Of a stretch of 16,285 bases of DNA, positions 6,100 through 13,996 are shown one piece after another. A program made the position numbers and the translations under genes. Origin of the DNA: Planctomycetota bacterium (GTDB lineage: Bacteria; Planctomycetota; Phycisphaerae; Phycisphaerales; SM1A02); contig QWPU01000030.1 in assembly GCA_003671065.1 (NCBI GenBank), forward strand, positions 1 through 16,285, given 5' to 3'. Numbering within the stretch: the first letter of the stretch is position 1; each line of letters starts with the position of its first letter. The notes beneath the pieces are model-generated. The model made no database searches, had not been told where the DNA came from, and worked only from the letters and a program-made list of their open reading frames with translations.

Positions 6100-7932
6100 A
6101 TGAAGCACGGAATCTTTTGGCACTTTGCACGACGCATGCTCAAGCGACGAAAGCTCGCGATTGGCGCAATTGTCTTTTCGATTGTGAGCGCAGGCGGACT
6201 TGCGTCTGGATTGATCGCCATCGGCCCTCTGCTCAAAGTCCTCATGAGTGGTGAAGCGAGTGTAAATCTCCACAGCATCATGGTGGAATGGTTGAGCGAA
6301 CATGCGTCGGTTGCAGGCTATGTGCCCGATGCACTGGTGGCCGCGCTTCCGACGGATCGTTTCCTCGGCATCGCCACGATTCTCGGTGCGCTGCTCGCGC
6401 TCACGATCTTTGGTGCCATCGCGAATTTCCTCCATCAATACTGCTCGCTCACGCTGTCGATGGTGACGGTGAGTGAGATTCGGCTGAGTGCGTATCGCCA
6501 TGCGCTGCGGCTTCCGCTGTCGGTGGTGTTGCGACGCGGGCCAGCTGAAATCGTTTCGCGCGTGACGCGTGACACCGCCGAACTTGAACGCGGCTTCATT
6601 GCGCTCACGAGCAAAGCACTCTCGCAATTGACCAAGGGAATCGCGGCGTTTATTGCGGCCGTGTGGTTTGATTGGCGACTCACCATTGTCGCGATCATCG
6701 TCGCGCCGATCATTGGCACGGTGCTTCGCAAATTTGGCAAACGCATCAAGCGCGGCAGTCGCAACACGCTCAAGGCGTATGAAGATTTGCTGCGTACATC
6801 GAATGAATCGATGCAAGGATTGCGCGGCATCAAGACGGCGACGGCGGAGCGTTTCGCGCGTCGTCGTTTCGGTCGAGCTAATCGCGCAGTGATCACCCAA
6901 GATCGTCGCGTGCGGCTTGCACGTGCGCTGTCAACGCCGATCGTTGAAGTGATGGCTATCACCGCCATCATGGGTCTTGCGTTGTTGGCCGCGCATGAGA
7001 TCGTGCAAGGGCGCATGCCGTTCGACCGCTTCATCATGGCGCTCGGATCGCTCGGTGTCGCTGGTGCAAGTTTGCGGCCGCTCACAGGATTGCTCAACGA
7101 CATTCAAGCAGCCTCGGCGCCAGCAGAGCGACTTGCGGAAATCATGGCGATTCCAGGCGAAGGCATGCGTGAGCGCGATCTGCCGTGGCTGCCGCGTCAT
7201 GCGAAACACATCGCGTTTGAGCGAGTGAGTTTTCGCTACGAAGGTGCCGAGCGCGATGCGGTGCACAATGTGACGCTCACGATTAACCACGGGGAGTTCG
7301 TAGCGATTGTTGGACCCAACGGTTGCGGCAAGACCACGCTTGCAAGTTTGCTCGTGCGCTTGTTCGATCCCACAGAAGGGTCGGTCGCGATGGATGGGAT
7401 TGATGTGCAGGCTGCGAGTTTGTCGAGTCTGCGCAATCAAATCGGAGTCGTGCCGCAAGAGCCATTGCTGGTGCGTGGAAGCATTCGCGAGAATGTCGCG
7501 CTCGGACTCGATCATGTGTCGGCGCAGATGATGGATCGAGCGTTGACGCTTGCGCACGCAGCGCAATTTGTTGCAGCACTTCCCAATGGGCTTGACAGCG
7601 AACTCGGTGAAGGCGGCACGGGGCTCTCAGGCGGTCAACGACAACGGCTCGCCATTGCGCGCGCGTTGGTGCGCGATCCGTCGGTGCTCATTCTCGATGA
7701 AGCGACGAGCCAAATTGATGCGGAAAGCGAAGTGCAAATTTCAGCCGCGATTGATGACTTCAGACGCGGTCGGACGGTGATCGCGATTGCGCATCGACTT
7801 ACGACTGTGCGCAGCGCTGATCGCATCGTGGTGATGGAAGACGGTCGCGTGAGTGACATGGGTTCCCACGCACAACTGCTGCAACGCTGCGATCTCTATC
7901 GACGACTCGTGCAGACACAACTGGTGAGTTGA
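6100..7932 (+). CDS. MsbA-type ABC exporter (fused permease and ATPase)
   Basis: A 610-residue half-transporter that should act as a homodimer in the inner membrane. The N-terminal part (about 1-330) is a six-helix exporter domain with the coupling segments LRLPLSVVLRRGPAEIVSRVTRDT and NESMQGLRGIKTATAE. The C-terminal part is the ATPase: Walker A GPNGCGKT (405-412), Q-loop Gln453, signature LSGGQ (509-513), Walker B VLILDEA (529-535) and switch His565. The closest well-known relatives are MsbA-like lipid and drug exporters; the substrate cannot be read from the sequence. The ATG at 6100 lies 7 nt behind aroA; in-frame upstream starts (ATG 6052, TTG 6040) would sit inside aroA. It probably ends the groES-aroA transcript. 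Confidence 0.92.
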   Translation: MKHGIFWHFARRMLKRRKLAIGAIVFSIVSAGGLASGLIAIGPLLKVLMSGEASVNLHSIMVEWLSEHASVAGYVPDALVAALPTDRFLGIATILGALLALTIFGAIANFLHQYCSLTLSMVTVSEIRLSAYRHALRLPLSVVLRRGPAEIVSRVTRDTAELERGFIALTSKALSQLTKGIAAFIAAVWFDWRLTIVAIIVAPIIGTVLRKFGKRIKRGSRNTLKAYEDLLRTSNESMQGLRGIKTATAERFARRRFGRANRAVITQDRRVRLARALSTPIVEVMAITAIMGLALLAAHEIVQGRMPFDRFIMALGSLGVAGASLRPLTGLLNDIQAASAPAERLAEIMAIPGEGMRERDLPWLPRHAKHIAFERVSFRYEGAERDAVHNVTLTINHGEFVAIVGPNGCGKTTLASLLVRLFDPTEGSVAMDGIDVQAASLSSLRNQIGVVPQEPLLVRGSIRENVALGLDHVSAQMMDRALTLAHAAQFVAALPNGLDSELGEGGTGLSGGQRQRLAIARALVRDPSVLILDEATSQIDAESEVQISAAIDDFRRGRTVIAIAHRLTTVRSADRIVVMEDGRVSDMGSHAQLLQRCDLYRRLVQTQLVS

Positions 7933-7958
7933 GTGGGGCGAAGTGTGGTTGCTACAGT
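7929..7958 (+). promoter_or_regulatory. Candidate promoter for the coiled-coil/import unit
   Basis: TTGAGT (7929-7934), overlapping the exporter's stop codon, an 18-nt spacer and TACAGT (7953-7958). Both hexamers match sigma-70 consensus at 4 of 6 positions. Unlike the leaderless candidates, it would give a leader of about 50 nt before the ATG at 8016. Confidence 0.4.
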
Positions 7959-8015
7959 GCCGCCCTTGCAACGCACTCGGTCTGCACGCACGCGGTTACG
8001 ACTTTCAACCTTCAT

Positions 8016-8615
8016 ATGAGCCTTTCGACCTACTTTCGCACTCTCCTCGGCGCAGCAGCGCAGTCGGACTTCGACCTCGCGAGTTCGTTGGCAGCGAGCG
8101 CGAAGGATGCGCGTGCGGCGGCTGATGCGATGAAGTCGTTTGGCGCGCAACTTCGTACAGAATCCGAACAGTCGCTCGCGCGTGTCGACAGCGAACTCGC
8201 TCGTCTAAGCGCGCGCGTTGAAGCGATGCCGGAGATGCGCGCGCAGCTCGAAAACTTCGTCGGAAGTCTTGGGCGAACGATGACGGCGGCGGCGGATCGA
8301 CTTGAAACTGTCGATGATCGAATTCATCGCATCGAACAGCAGTCGCGCACGCAGACGGAAATCTTGTCGCTCGCACGCGCTGAACTCGATCGCCAAGGAC
8401 GCGGCATCGCGAGCATCGATGGGCAACTCAAGTTTGAGTCGCAAGTGAAAGCGTTCGAAGAAGCGTTGACGCGATTGTCGGCCGCAAGCGAACGCACCGA
8501 AACACTCGTGCGCGAAATGGATGAACGACGAGTGCGCATCGCGCGCGTCGAGCAGATGACCATCGCCGCCACCATTCTTGCCGCCGCAGCCATTCTCGTG
8601 ACGCTGGTTCGATAG
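8016..8615 (+). CDS. Coiled-coil protein with C-terminal membrane anchor
   Basis: A 199-residue protein of no recognised family. After about 20 residues (MSLSTYFRTLLGAAAQSDFD) it is nearly all charged, Ala-rich helix with heptad-like spacing from about 24 to 180, for example ARVDSELARLSARVEAM, DRIHRIEQQSRTQTEILSLA and FEEALTRLSAASERTETL. It ends in a 19-22 residue hydrophobic segment (about 178-199, MTIAATILAAAAILVTLVR) with almost nothing after it: a tail-anchored layout with the coiled coil in the cytoplasm. The ATG at 8016 is preferred to in-frame starts back to 7929 because those would overlap the promoter candidate and add a Cys/His-rich, unlikely stretch. It lies 18 nt before the binding-protein gene. 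A structural or spacing role at the membrane is inferred. Confidence 0.8.
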   Translation: MSLSTYFRTLLGAAAQSDFDLASSLAASAKDARAAADAMKSFGAQLRTESEQSLARVDSELARLSARVEAMPEMRAQLENFVGSLGRTMTAAADRLETVDDRIHRIEQQSRTQTEILSLARAELDRQGRGIASIDGQLKFESQVKAFEEALTRLSAASERTETLVREMDERRVRIARVEQMTIAATILAAAAILVTLVR

Positions 8616-8633
8616 TCCCTCTACGCACATCAC

Positions 8634-9584
8634 ATGAGAAAGCTCTTTCCGAAAGCCGATCCCGACGCACCCAAGGTTCCCTACCTGCAGAAGATGATCG
8701 GGCTCTTTTTTGCGTTGGTCATGATCTGGGTGCTCTTTGGTCGCGGTTCGCCGATTGCGGATAAGGACGGCGGTGAGTTGGGCACGATCGCGAGTTCAAA
8801 CGCCAACATGCCGATGACTGTGCCCAAGCCGCGCGTTGCGTCGCTGAGTCCTGCGATCACCGACTCGCTCGTCGCACTCGGTTTGCAAGCGCATGTTGTT
8901 GGTCGAAGTGGCTATTGCCGTAGCGTCGATGCTTCGATTGCGGTTGTTGGCGATTTGCGCGAGTTCGACGCAGAGCGCCTCGCACTCGTCGCGCCTGATG
9001 TGCTTTTCGTGCAACCGCCGCTTGCTGGCGTCGATCCTGCACTGCGCGAGTATTGCGACGCGAAACACATCATGCTTCGCGCGAGACGCATTGATTCAAT
9101 CGCAGATCTCAGCGCGCTTGTAGATGACATTGAACTCGCATTCGACTCCGCCGATGCGTCGACAAAGACGACGCTCGCGATTGCACTCAGTCGCTATCGC
9201 GCGTTACTCGCGCCGCCGCCGCCGCTCGAAGCAAACGCACCGCGCGTGTTACTCGTCGTCAGTGTTGATCCATTCCTCGCCATCGGCCGCGGCGGTTACC
9301 TCGATGAACTGCTCACCGCGGCGGGCCTTGCGAATGTGCTTGATCGTCCTGGCTACCTTGAATTGTCGACCGAGCAACTGCTGTTGCTTTCGCCTGATGC
9401 AATTCTGGGCGTAAGTGAAACAGCAGCGGGGGCCGCGAAGATTGACGCCGCCATGCGCCGACTTCCGTGGAGCAATGGCGCGCCAAAGATCAATTCGCGT
9501 GCGCTGCCAGCGCTGCTCTCGCCAAGCCTTGCCGCGCTTGATGCTCGCGATGAACTCGCGCGCCTCGCGGCGGGCGCGAAATGA
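8634..9584 (+). CDS. Membrane-tethered BtuF/FecB-type substrate-binding protein
   Basis: A 316-residue helical-backbone binding protein of the cobalamin/Fe(III)-siderophore ABC class. The first lobe begins with PRVASLSPAITDSLVALGL (66-84) and VVGDLREFDAERLALVAPDVLFVQ (104-127), the usual order for this family. The second lobe runs through PRVLLVVSVDPFLAIGRGGYLDELLTAAG (about 203-231) and LSTEQLLLLSPDAILG (244-259). Instead of a cleavable signal it has a charged N-terminus (MRKLFPKADPDAPK) and a membrane helix (about 21-37) with no clear cleavage site, so it should remain anchored with the domain outside. Context fixes the role: its stop overlaps the FecCD-type permease start. The ligand (cobalamin, haem, siderophore or another metal chelate) cannot be told. 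Confidence 0.86.
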   Translation: MRKLFPKADPDAPKVPYLQKMIGLFFALVMIWVLFGRGSPIADKDGGELGTIASSNANMPMTVPKPRVASLSPAITDSLVALGLQAHVVGRSGYCRSVDASIAVVGDLREFDAERLALVAPDVLFVQPPLAGVDPALREYCDAKHIMLRARRIDSIADLSALVDDIELAFDSADASTKTTLAIALSRYRALLAPPPPLEANAPRVLLVVSVDPFLAIGRGGYLDELLTAAGLANVLDRPGYLELSTEQLLLLSPDAILGVSETAAGAAKIDAAMRRLPWSNGAPKINSRALPALLSPSLAALDARDELARLAAGAK

Positions 9585-10567
9585 AACTGCGAGGCATGAC
9601 CGTGCTTGTGCTGGTCTTGATCGTCGCCGCGGTCGCGCGTGTGATGATTGGTCCCGCTGAACACGACGGCCGTATTCATCTCGCGTTTGGAATTCCAACG
9701 ACAGCATTGTTCCGTCTGCGCATCGGCGCCGTGCTCAGCGCAGGATTTCTCGGCGCCGCGCTTGGGCTTGCGGGACTCGCTTTGCAAGTGCTGTTGCGCA
9801 ATCCGCTCGCGAGCCCATTTGTGCTGGGGATTTCCAGCGGTGCGGGTTTCGGCGTCGCGCTCGTGCTTGCGCTCGCGTGGCGCTTCTCGCTGCCCGCAAT
9901 TGCGTTTGGTGGCGAAGTTGTCGGCGCCGCGGTTGGCGCGCTGTCAACGCTCGCGCTGGTCGCGTGGCTTGGGCGTTCGCGCACCGGTCACGACACGACA
10001 ACGCTGCTGCTCGCGGGTGTGATCCTCGGCGGCATTCTGTCCGCGGGCACGATGCTGCTCGAACAATTCGTTCCCCACGGACTCCGCGGTGATTTGCTGT
10101 CGTGGATGGCGGGTCGATTGCCAGAGCTACCAACCACCGCCGCAAGCGCGACGCTGGTCTGCTGCGTCGCGCTCGGTTTGCTCGTCATGCAACTGCACGC
10201 GCGCGCACTCGATGTCGCATGTTTGTCAGATGAAGAAGCGAGTTCGTCGGGCGTCAATCTGCGGCGGCTGCGCGTGATGCTTTTCCTCGTTGGTGGCCTG
10301 CTAGCCGCGGTGGCCGTGGCCTACGCAGGACCAATCGGATTCATCGGGCTCGTCGGTCCGCATCTCGCACGGCGGCTGATTGGCGCGCATCATCAATGGC
10401 TTGTGCCAGGCGCCGCCGTGGCGGGTGGCGCGTTGTTAGTCACCGCGGATGTCGCGCGTCAATTGATCGATGTTGGAACAGGCAGATTGCCCGTGGGTGT
10501 GGTGACTGCGCTCGCAGGTGGTCCAGCATTTCTGTGGCTGTTACGGAGTGGCCGATGGCGCACATAA
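9581..10567 (+). CDS. FecCD/BtuC-family ABC importer permease
   Basis: A 328-residue membrane permease of the family that imports vitamin B12, siderophores and haem; about nine to ten hydrophobic helices can be seen. Family landmarks are: FRLRIGAVLSAGFLGAALGLAGLALQ (about 44-69), LLRNPLASPFVLGISSGAGFG (71-91), the ATPase-contacting region with DEEASSSGVNLRRLR (217-231), GPIGFIGLVGPHLARRL (250-266) and LPVGVVTALAGGPAFLWLL (303-321). The start ATG overlaps the stop of the binding-protein gene (ATGA at 9581), and the stop overlaps the ATPase gene by 13 nt, so the three are translated as one unit. Confidence 0.94.
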   Translation: MKLRGMTVLVLVLIVAAVARVMIGPAEHDGRIHLAFGIPTTALFRLRIGAVLSAGFLGAALGLAGLALQVLLRNPLASPFVLGISSGAGFGVALVLALAWRFSLPAIAFGGEVVGAAVGALSTLALVAWLGRSRTGHDTTTLLLAGVILGGILSAGTMLLEQFVPHGLRGDLLSWMAGRLPELPTTAASATLVCCVALGLLVMQLHARALDVACLSDEEASSSGVNLRRLRVMLFLVGGLLAAVAVAYAGPIGFIGLVGPHLARRLIGAHHQWLVPGAAVAGGALLVTADVARQLIDVGTGRLPVGVVTALAGGPAFLWLLRSGRWRT

Positions 10568-11364
10568 ATCCTCCGCAATCCACCGCCGACAAGACGCTGT
10601 TTGTCGCGCGCGAAACCACCGTGGTGTACGGCGGTCTTCGCGCGCTTGATGCGGTCACGCTGCAGGTCGAAGTGGGGGAGATCATCGCCCTTGTTGGCCC
10701 CAATGGCTGCGGGAAAAGCACGCTTCTGCGTGTTGCCGCGCATGTCTGCGGTGATGAGTACATCTCTGGCACTCGCATGGTGAAGGGTGAAGCGTCCAAC
10801 CGTTTGGCTGCGCAAAGCCCCGCGCGATTGGCGCGTTGCGTCGCGTTCGTGCCGCAACGCCCCGATGTTGCAGCTCCGTTTCGCGCGCGCGAGATTGTGC
10901 GTCTTGGGCGCTATGCCGTTGGCGATGACGAAGCCGCGGTGGAGCGCGCGCTTGAGGATGTTGGATTGCAAGACCGCGGTGAAGTGCCCTATCACGCGCT
11001 TTCCGGCGGCGAGCGTCAACGCGTCGCCCTCGCGCGGGCATTTGCGCAACTCGACCACGGCGGACTCTTGCTCCTCGATGAACCCTTCAGCGGGATTGAT
11101 CCGGGCGAAGTGGCGCGTGTGGTGGGCGCGCTGATTCGACGCGCGCGTGTCGGCGCGGTGGTGCTCTCGCTGCATGATCCTGGACTTGCTCGCGCGATTG
11201 CGACGCACGCGGTGGTCATGCGCAAGGGAACAGTGCTCGCCGCGGGCCGCGCCGCCGACACGCTCACCACGGCAATCCTCAGCAAAGCCTACGGTCACGA
11301 GATGATCGAAAGTTCGGCGTGGATCGTCCCGCAACTTTCTCCGACTGTTAGGATGCGGCCGTGA
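10555..11364 (+). CDS. BtuD/FhuC-type importer ATPase
   Basis: A 269-residue cytoplasmic ATPase that powers the adjoining FecCD permease. All nucleotide-binding marks are present: Walker A GPNGCGKST (48-56), Q-loop Gln101 in FVPQRPD, signature LSGGERQRVALARA (149-162), Walker B LLLLDEP (171-177) with the catalytic Glu176, D-loop SGID and switch His207 in LSLHDP. An in-frame opening extends upstream to 10396, but that part lies inside the permease gene and is Arg/Trp-rich nonsense, so I place the start at ATG 10555, overlapping the permease end by 13 nt. The stop overlaps the start of the next gene (GTGA). Confidence 0.94.
   Translation: MAHINPPQSTADKTLFVARETTVVYGGLRALDAVTLQVEVGEIIALVGPNGCGKSTLLRVAAHVCGDEYISGTRMVKGEASNRLAAQSPARLARCVAFVPQRPDVAAPFRAREIVRLGRYAVGDDEAAVERALEDVGLQDRGEVPYHALSGGERQRVALARAFAQLDHGGLLLLDEPFSGIDPGEVARVVGALIRRARVGAVVLSLHDPGLARAIATHAVVMRKGTVLAAGRAADTLTTAILSKAYGHEMIESSAWIVPQLSPTVRMRP
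11349..11354 (+). promoter_or_regulatory. -10-like TAGGAT before the gene at 11361
   Basis: TAGGAT lies in the last codons of the ATPase gene, 6 nt before the GTG start at 11361. It has the same TANNNT plus 6 nt layout as the leaderless candidates elsewhere. Since the GTG also overlaps the ATPase stop, this would be an internal promoter; no -35 is apparent. Confidence 0.25.
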
Positions 11365-11957
11365 CACAGATCTACTGGATCATCGCCATCGTTGTGCTGC
11401 AAGCCGTAATGGCTGCCATAGCAAAGAAGGCGAAGGACAAGGCGGATGCGGCAGCCGCCGCTACAGCTGCAGGCAACCCGCCGACTACTGCGCCGACTAC
11501 CGCGCCGCAGACCGCGCCGCGGACTGCACCCGCCGCAACTGCGAGCCGCGCTGCCAACACGAAGTCAACCGCGCGCGCGGCACCCGCGGTCGCCCGTGGT
11601 GGCGTGACTCCGAAAGCCCCGCCGAAACGCACCGTCGCAACCGCGACTCGAGGCGCCGTCTCAGGCAAGACGCATACCGCCGTGGCACGGCCGCATCAAT
11701 CGCGTATCGACGCCGAGAACATCGACGCGATGCACAGTCGCCAGCGCTTGGCGCAAAGCGTCGCCAAAGTGAGAGCGGCAGAAGCGAAGGTGGTGGGGTT
11801 GGCAGGCGTGGAATACGTCGCCACCAAGATCATCGCCTCTTCGCACGACTATCGCGTAAGCCCTGCGTCAATCCGCAGCGCGCTGCGCAACCCCGCTCGA
11901 GTTCGCGAGGCATTCGTCCTCGCTGAGATCCTCGGCAAGCCAAAATCGATGGTGTGA
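11361..11957 (+). CDS. Membrane-anchored Ala/Pro/Thr-rich protein with conserved-looking C-terminus
   Basis: A 198-residue protein that I cannot assign to a named family. An N-terminal helix (about 2-21, TQIYWIIAIVVLQAVMAAI) anchors it, followed by a basic AKKAKDK. Residues about 30-110 are a low-complexity linker rich in Ala, Thr, Pro and basic residues, including four TAPx units. Residues about 117-198 look folded: a helical part (RIDAENIDAMHSRQRLAQSV) and an end, SPASIRSALRNPARVREAFVLAEILGKPKSM. From memory, such endings (REAF-L-EILG-P) recur in small planctomycete proteins. The basic region after the helix predicts the bulk is cytoplasmic. The GTG start overlaps the ATPase stop (GTGA), so translation is probably coupled to the importer operon. 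Confidence 0.72.
   Translation: MTQIYWIIAIVVLQAVMAAIAKKAKDKADAAAAATAAGNPPTTAPTTAPQTAPRTAPAATASRAANTKSTARAAPAVARGGVTPKAPPKRTVATATRGAVSGKTHTAVARPHQSRIDAENIDAMHSRQRLAQSVAKVRAAEAKVVGLAGVEYVATKIIASSHDYRVSPASIRSALRNPARVREAFVLAEILGKPKSMV
11487..11534 (+). repeat. Four 12-bp coding repeats (TAPx)
   Basis: Four degenerate 12-nt units of the form AC[TC]-GC[GA]-CC[GC]-NNN encode TAPT, TAPQ, TAPR and TAPA within the linker of the gene at 11361. This is a typical slippage-prone Pro/Ala linker. Confidence 0.6.
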
Positions 11958-12046
11958 GCGTTGGCGATGCAAGGTCGATGGCGGCGGTACTCCGCTCAAT
12001 CGAGCACATCTGCCGCGCTTCTCAGATTAGACCCCGTTTGCATGCG

Positions 12047-12076
12047 GATCGACCCACGATCGACCACGATCGCCAC
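12047..12076. repeat. Three degenerate GATCGACCAC direct repeats upstream of accB
   Basis: GATCGACCCAC (12047-12057), GATCGACCAC (12058-12067) and GATCGCCAC (12068-12076) follow each other without gap, with TCGACC after them. They lie 68-97 nt before the accB ATG, in the only sizeable gap (186 bp) of the plus-strand half. They could be binding sites for a regulator of fatty-acid genes; no known operator is matched. Confidence 0.4.
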
Positions 12077-12106
12077 TCGACCAGAGCAGTGACTTGGGTT
12101 TTCCGC

Positions 12107-12112
12107 TATTGT
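12107..12112 (+). promoter_or_regulatory. Candidate -10 (TATTGT) for accB
   Basis: TATTGT, 4 of 6 to consensus, is followed by a 31-nt leader to the accB ATG. No good -35 is seen at 16-18 nt; the repeated GATCGACC units lie just upstream. The leader carries a GC hairpin (GCGGC, loop GAC, GCCGC; 12121-12133) and no Shine-Dalgarno. Confidence 0.3.
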
Positions 12113-12143
12113 CCGACCACGCGGCGACGCCGCAACCACACCC

Positions 12144-12602
12144 ATGATTGATATTCGAAAGCTCAAAGAACTCGTCCGACTCATGGTCGAAAACGACCTC
12201 ACCGAACTTGACCTCCGCGACGAGCAAGAGACGGTCACCGTGAAGCGCCCCGGCCTTCACGCCACGCCGCAACTCATGCCTCAGTTCGTGCAACAGGCTC
12301 CGATGATGATGCCCGCCGCCGCCCCCGCGGTTGCCGCCGCCGTCGCCCCGCCCGCCGAGAAACTCCCCGCCATCGAGAGCCCCATGGTCGGCACCTTCTA
12401 CGCCTCCGCAGGCCCCGACAAAGCGCCCTTTGTGGGCGTCGGTTCCAAGATCGGTCCCGACACCACGGTCTGCCTGATCGAAGCCATGAAGATCTTCAAC
12501 GAAATCAAGGCCGAAACATCAGGCACCGTCGAAGAAGTGCTCGTCAAGAGCGGTCAACCCGTTGAGTTCGGTCAGGCGCTGTATCGCATTCGCCCCAACT
12601 GA
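12144..12602 (+). CDS. accB: Acetyl-CoA carboxylase biotin carboxyl carrier protein
   Basis: A 152-residue carrier subunit of acetyl-CoA carboxylase, the first committed step of fatty-acid synthesis. The N-terminal domain begins MIDIRKLKELVRLMVENDLTELDL. A Met/Pro/Ala-rich linker follows (about 44-75), then the biotinyl domain (about 76-152) with ESPMVGTFYASAGP and the biotin-attachment motif EAMKIFNEI, Lys116 being the modified residue. The closing segment KSGQPVEFGQALYRIRP is typical. Length matches AccB (about 150-160). It is followed after 8 nt by accC, the usual accBC pair. The start codon has no Shine-Dalgarno. Confidence 0.96.
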   Translation: MIDIRKLKELVRLMVENDLTELDLRDEQETVTVKRPGLHATPQLMPQFVQQAPMMMPAAAPAVAAAVAPPAEKLPAIESPMVGTFYASAGPDKAPFVGVGSKIGPDTTVCLIEAMKIFNEIKAETSGTVEEVLVKSGQPVEFGQALYRIRPN

Positions 12603-12610
12603 TTTGCTTT

Positions 12611-13996
12611 ATGTTCAAGAGAATTCTTATCGCAAATCGTGGCGAAATCGCCTTGCGCGTCATTCGCGCAGCCAAGGCGCTCGGCATCGAAACCGTCTGT
12701 GTGTATTCCACCGCCGACAGCCAAGGTCCGTGGCTTGAGCAGGCTGACCTCACGGTCTGCATCGGTCCTGGACCGAGTCCTCAAAGCTACCTGCGCATCG
12801 ACCGCATCATCGCCGCCGCCGAAGTGACGCACGCCGATGCGATCCATCCTGGATACGGCTTCCTCAGCGAGAACGCGCACTTTGCAGAAGTCTGTCGTGA
12901 CTCGGGTTTCGAGTTCATCGGACCGAGCCCTGAAGCGATGGCGTTGCTCGGTGACAAAGTGAGTTGCAAGAAGATGGCGCGTCGCGCTGGCACTCCCGTG
13001 TTTCCTGGCACCGAAGATGCAATCGAAGACATTGAAGAGGCAGTCAAGGTCGCAAGCGAAGTCGGTTACCCCGTCATCGTGAAAGCGACCGCGGGCGGTG
13101 GTGGTCGCGGCATGCGTGTGGCGCGCGATGAAGCACAACTGCGTGCGGGCATCGAAAGTGCGCGACAAGAAGCGCTCGCAGCATTCGGCAATGGCGCTGT
13201 CTACATCGAGAAGTTTCTCGAAAACGCGCGGCATTTCGAAGTGCAAACGATCGGCGACAAGCATGGCAACGCGGTGCATTTGTTCGAACGCGATTGCTCA
13301 AGCCAGCGCCGTCATCAGAAATTGATCGAAGAAGCTCCTGCGCCTGGCGTTGATCCGATCAAGCGCAAACTTGTCTGCGAAAGTGCGGCAGCGTTGATCG
13401 CAAGCGCGAAGTATGCGGGTGCCGCGACCGTTGAGTTTCTCATGGACGCGCAGCAGAACTTCTACATGTTGGAAGTGAACACGCGTGTGCAAGTCGAGCA
13501 TCCTGTGACCGAAATGATCACGGGCATCGACATCGTGCGCGAGCAGATCATGGTTGCTGCGGGTAAGCCGCTGAGCGTGAAGCAGTCCGACATTCACGCC
13601 AACGGTCATGCGATTGAATGTCGCATTAATGCTGAAGATCCTGATCGCGGCTTCATGCCGCAAGCGGGGCTCATCGAAACATTTGTCGCGCCAGGTGGGC
13701 TTGGTGTGCGACTCGATTCGCATGCACGGGCGGGTTACCGCATCCCACCGAACTACGACTCGATGATTGGCAAGCTCATTGTGCATGGACCAACGCGCGA
13801 GATCGCGATTGCACGCATGAAGGTCGCGCTCGGTGAATTCAAAATTGGTCCAGTGAAGACGACAATTCCGTTGCATCGTCGACTCATGGACAATATTGAT
13901 TTCGCGAATGCGACCTTCGACATTCATTATGTTGAGCGCTTGTTTAAGGCGGACGAAGCTGCGAAAGCCGCGACGCTCGTTGAGGCGACCGCGTGA
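12611..13996 (+). CDS. accC: Acetyl-CoA carboxylase biotin carboxylase subunit
   Basis: A 461-residue ATP-grasp enzyme that carboxylates the biotin on AccB using bicarbonate and ATP. Present are the N-terminal ILIANRGEIALRVIRAAKALG (5-25), IHPGYGFLSENA (78-89), the ATP-binding Gly-rich loop KATAGGGGRGMRVA (158-171), FERDCSSQRRHQK (225-237), the metal-binding Glu275 and Glu288 and the catalytic Arg292 in NTRVQVEHPVTE. The C-terminal domain runs to about residue 445. Length is as expected (about 450). It lies 8 nt behind accB and its stop overlaps the ilvA start. The AccA and AccD transferase subunits are not in the window. Confidence 0.97.
   Translation: MFKRILIANRGEIALRVIRAAKALGIETVCVYSTADSQGPWLEQADLTVCIGPGPSPQSYLRIDRIIAAAEVTHADAIHPGYGFLSENAHFAEVCRDSGFEFIGPSPEAMALLGDKVSCKKMARRAGTPVFPGTEDAIEDIEEAVKVASEVGYPVIVKATAGGGGRGMRVARDEAQLRAGIESARQEALAAFGNGAVYIEKFLENARHFEVQTIGDKHGNAVHLFERDCSSQRRHQKLIEEAPAPGVDPIKRKLVCESAAALIASAKYAGAATVEFLMDAQQNFYMLEVNTRVQVEHPVTEMITGIDIVREQIMVAAGKPLSVKQSDIHANGHAIECRINAEDPDRGFMPQAGLIETFVAPGGLGVRLDSHARAGYRIPPNYDSMIGKLIVHGPTREIAIARMKVALGEFKIGPVKTTIPLHRRLMDNIDFANATFDIHYVERLFKADEAAKAATLVEATA

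Noticed and set aside
5962..6900. Long minus-strand opening of 312 codons under aroA and the exporter
   Set aside because: Its residues are Arg/His/Gln-rich as expected for antisense of a GC-rich gene, and the plus-strand genes are unmistakable.
10459..11367. Minus-strand opening of 302 codons under the permease end and importer ATPase
   Set aside because: Antisense shadow; the plus strand has every ATPase motif and the minus product has no recognisable domain.
12572..13279. Minus-strand opening under accC
   Set aside because: Antisense shadow of a highly conserved biotin carboxylase; low-complexity Arg/His/Asp composition.
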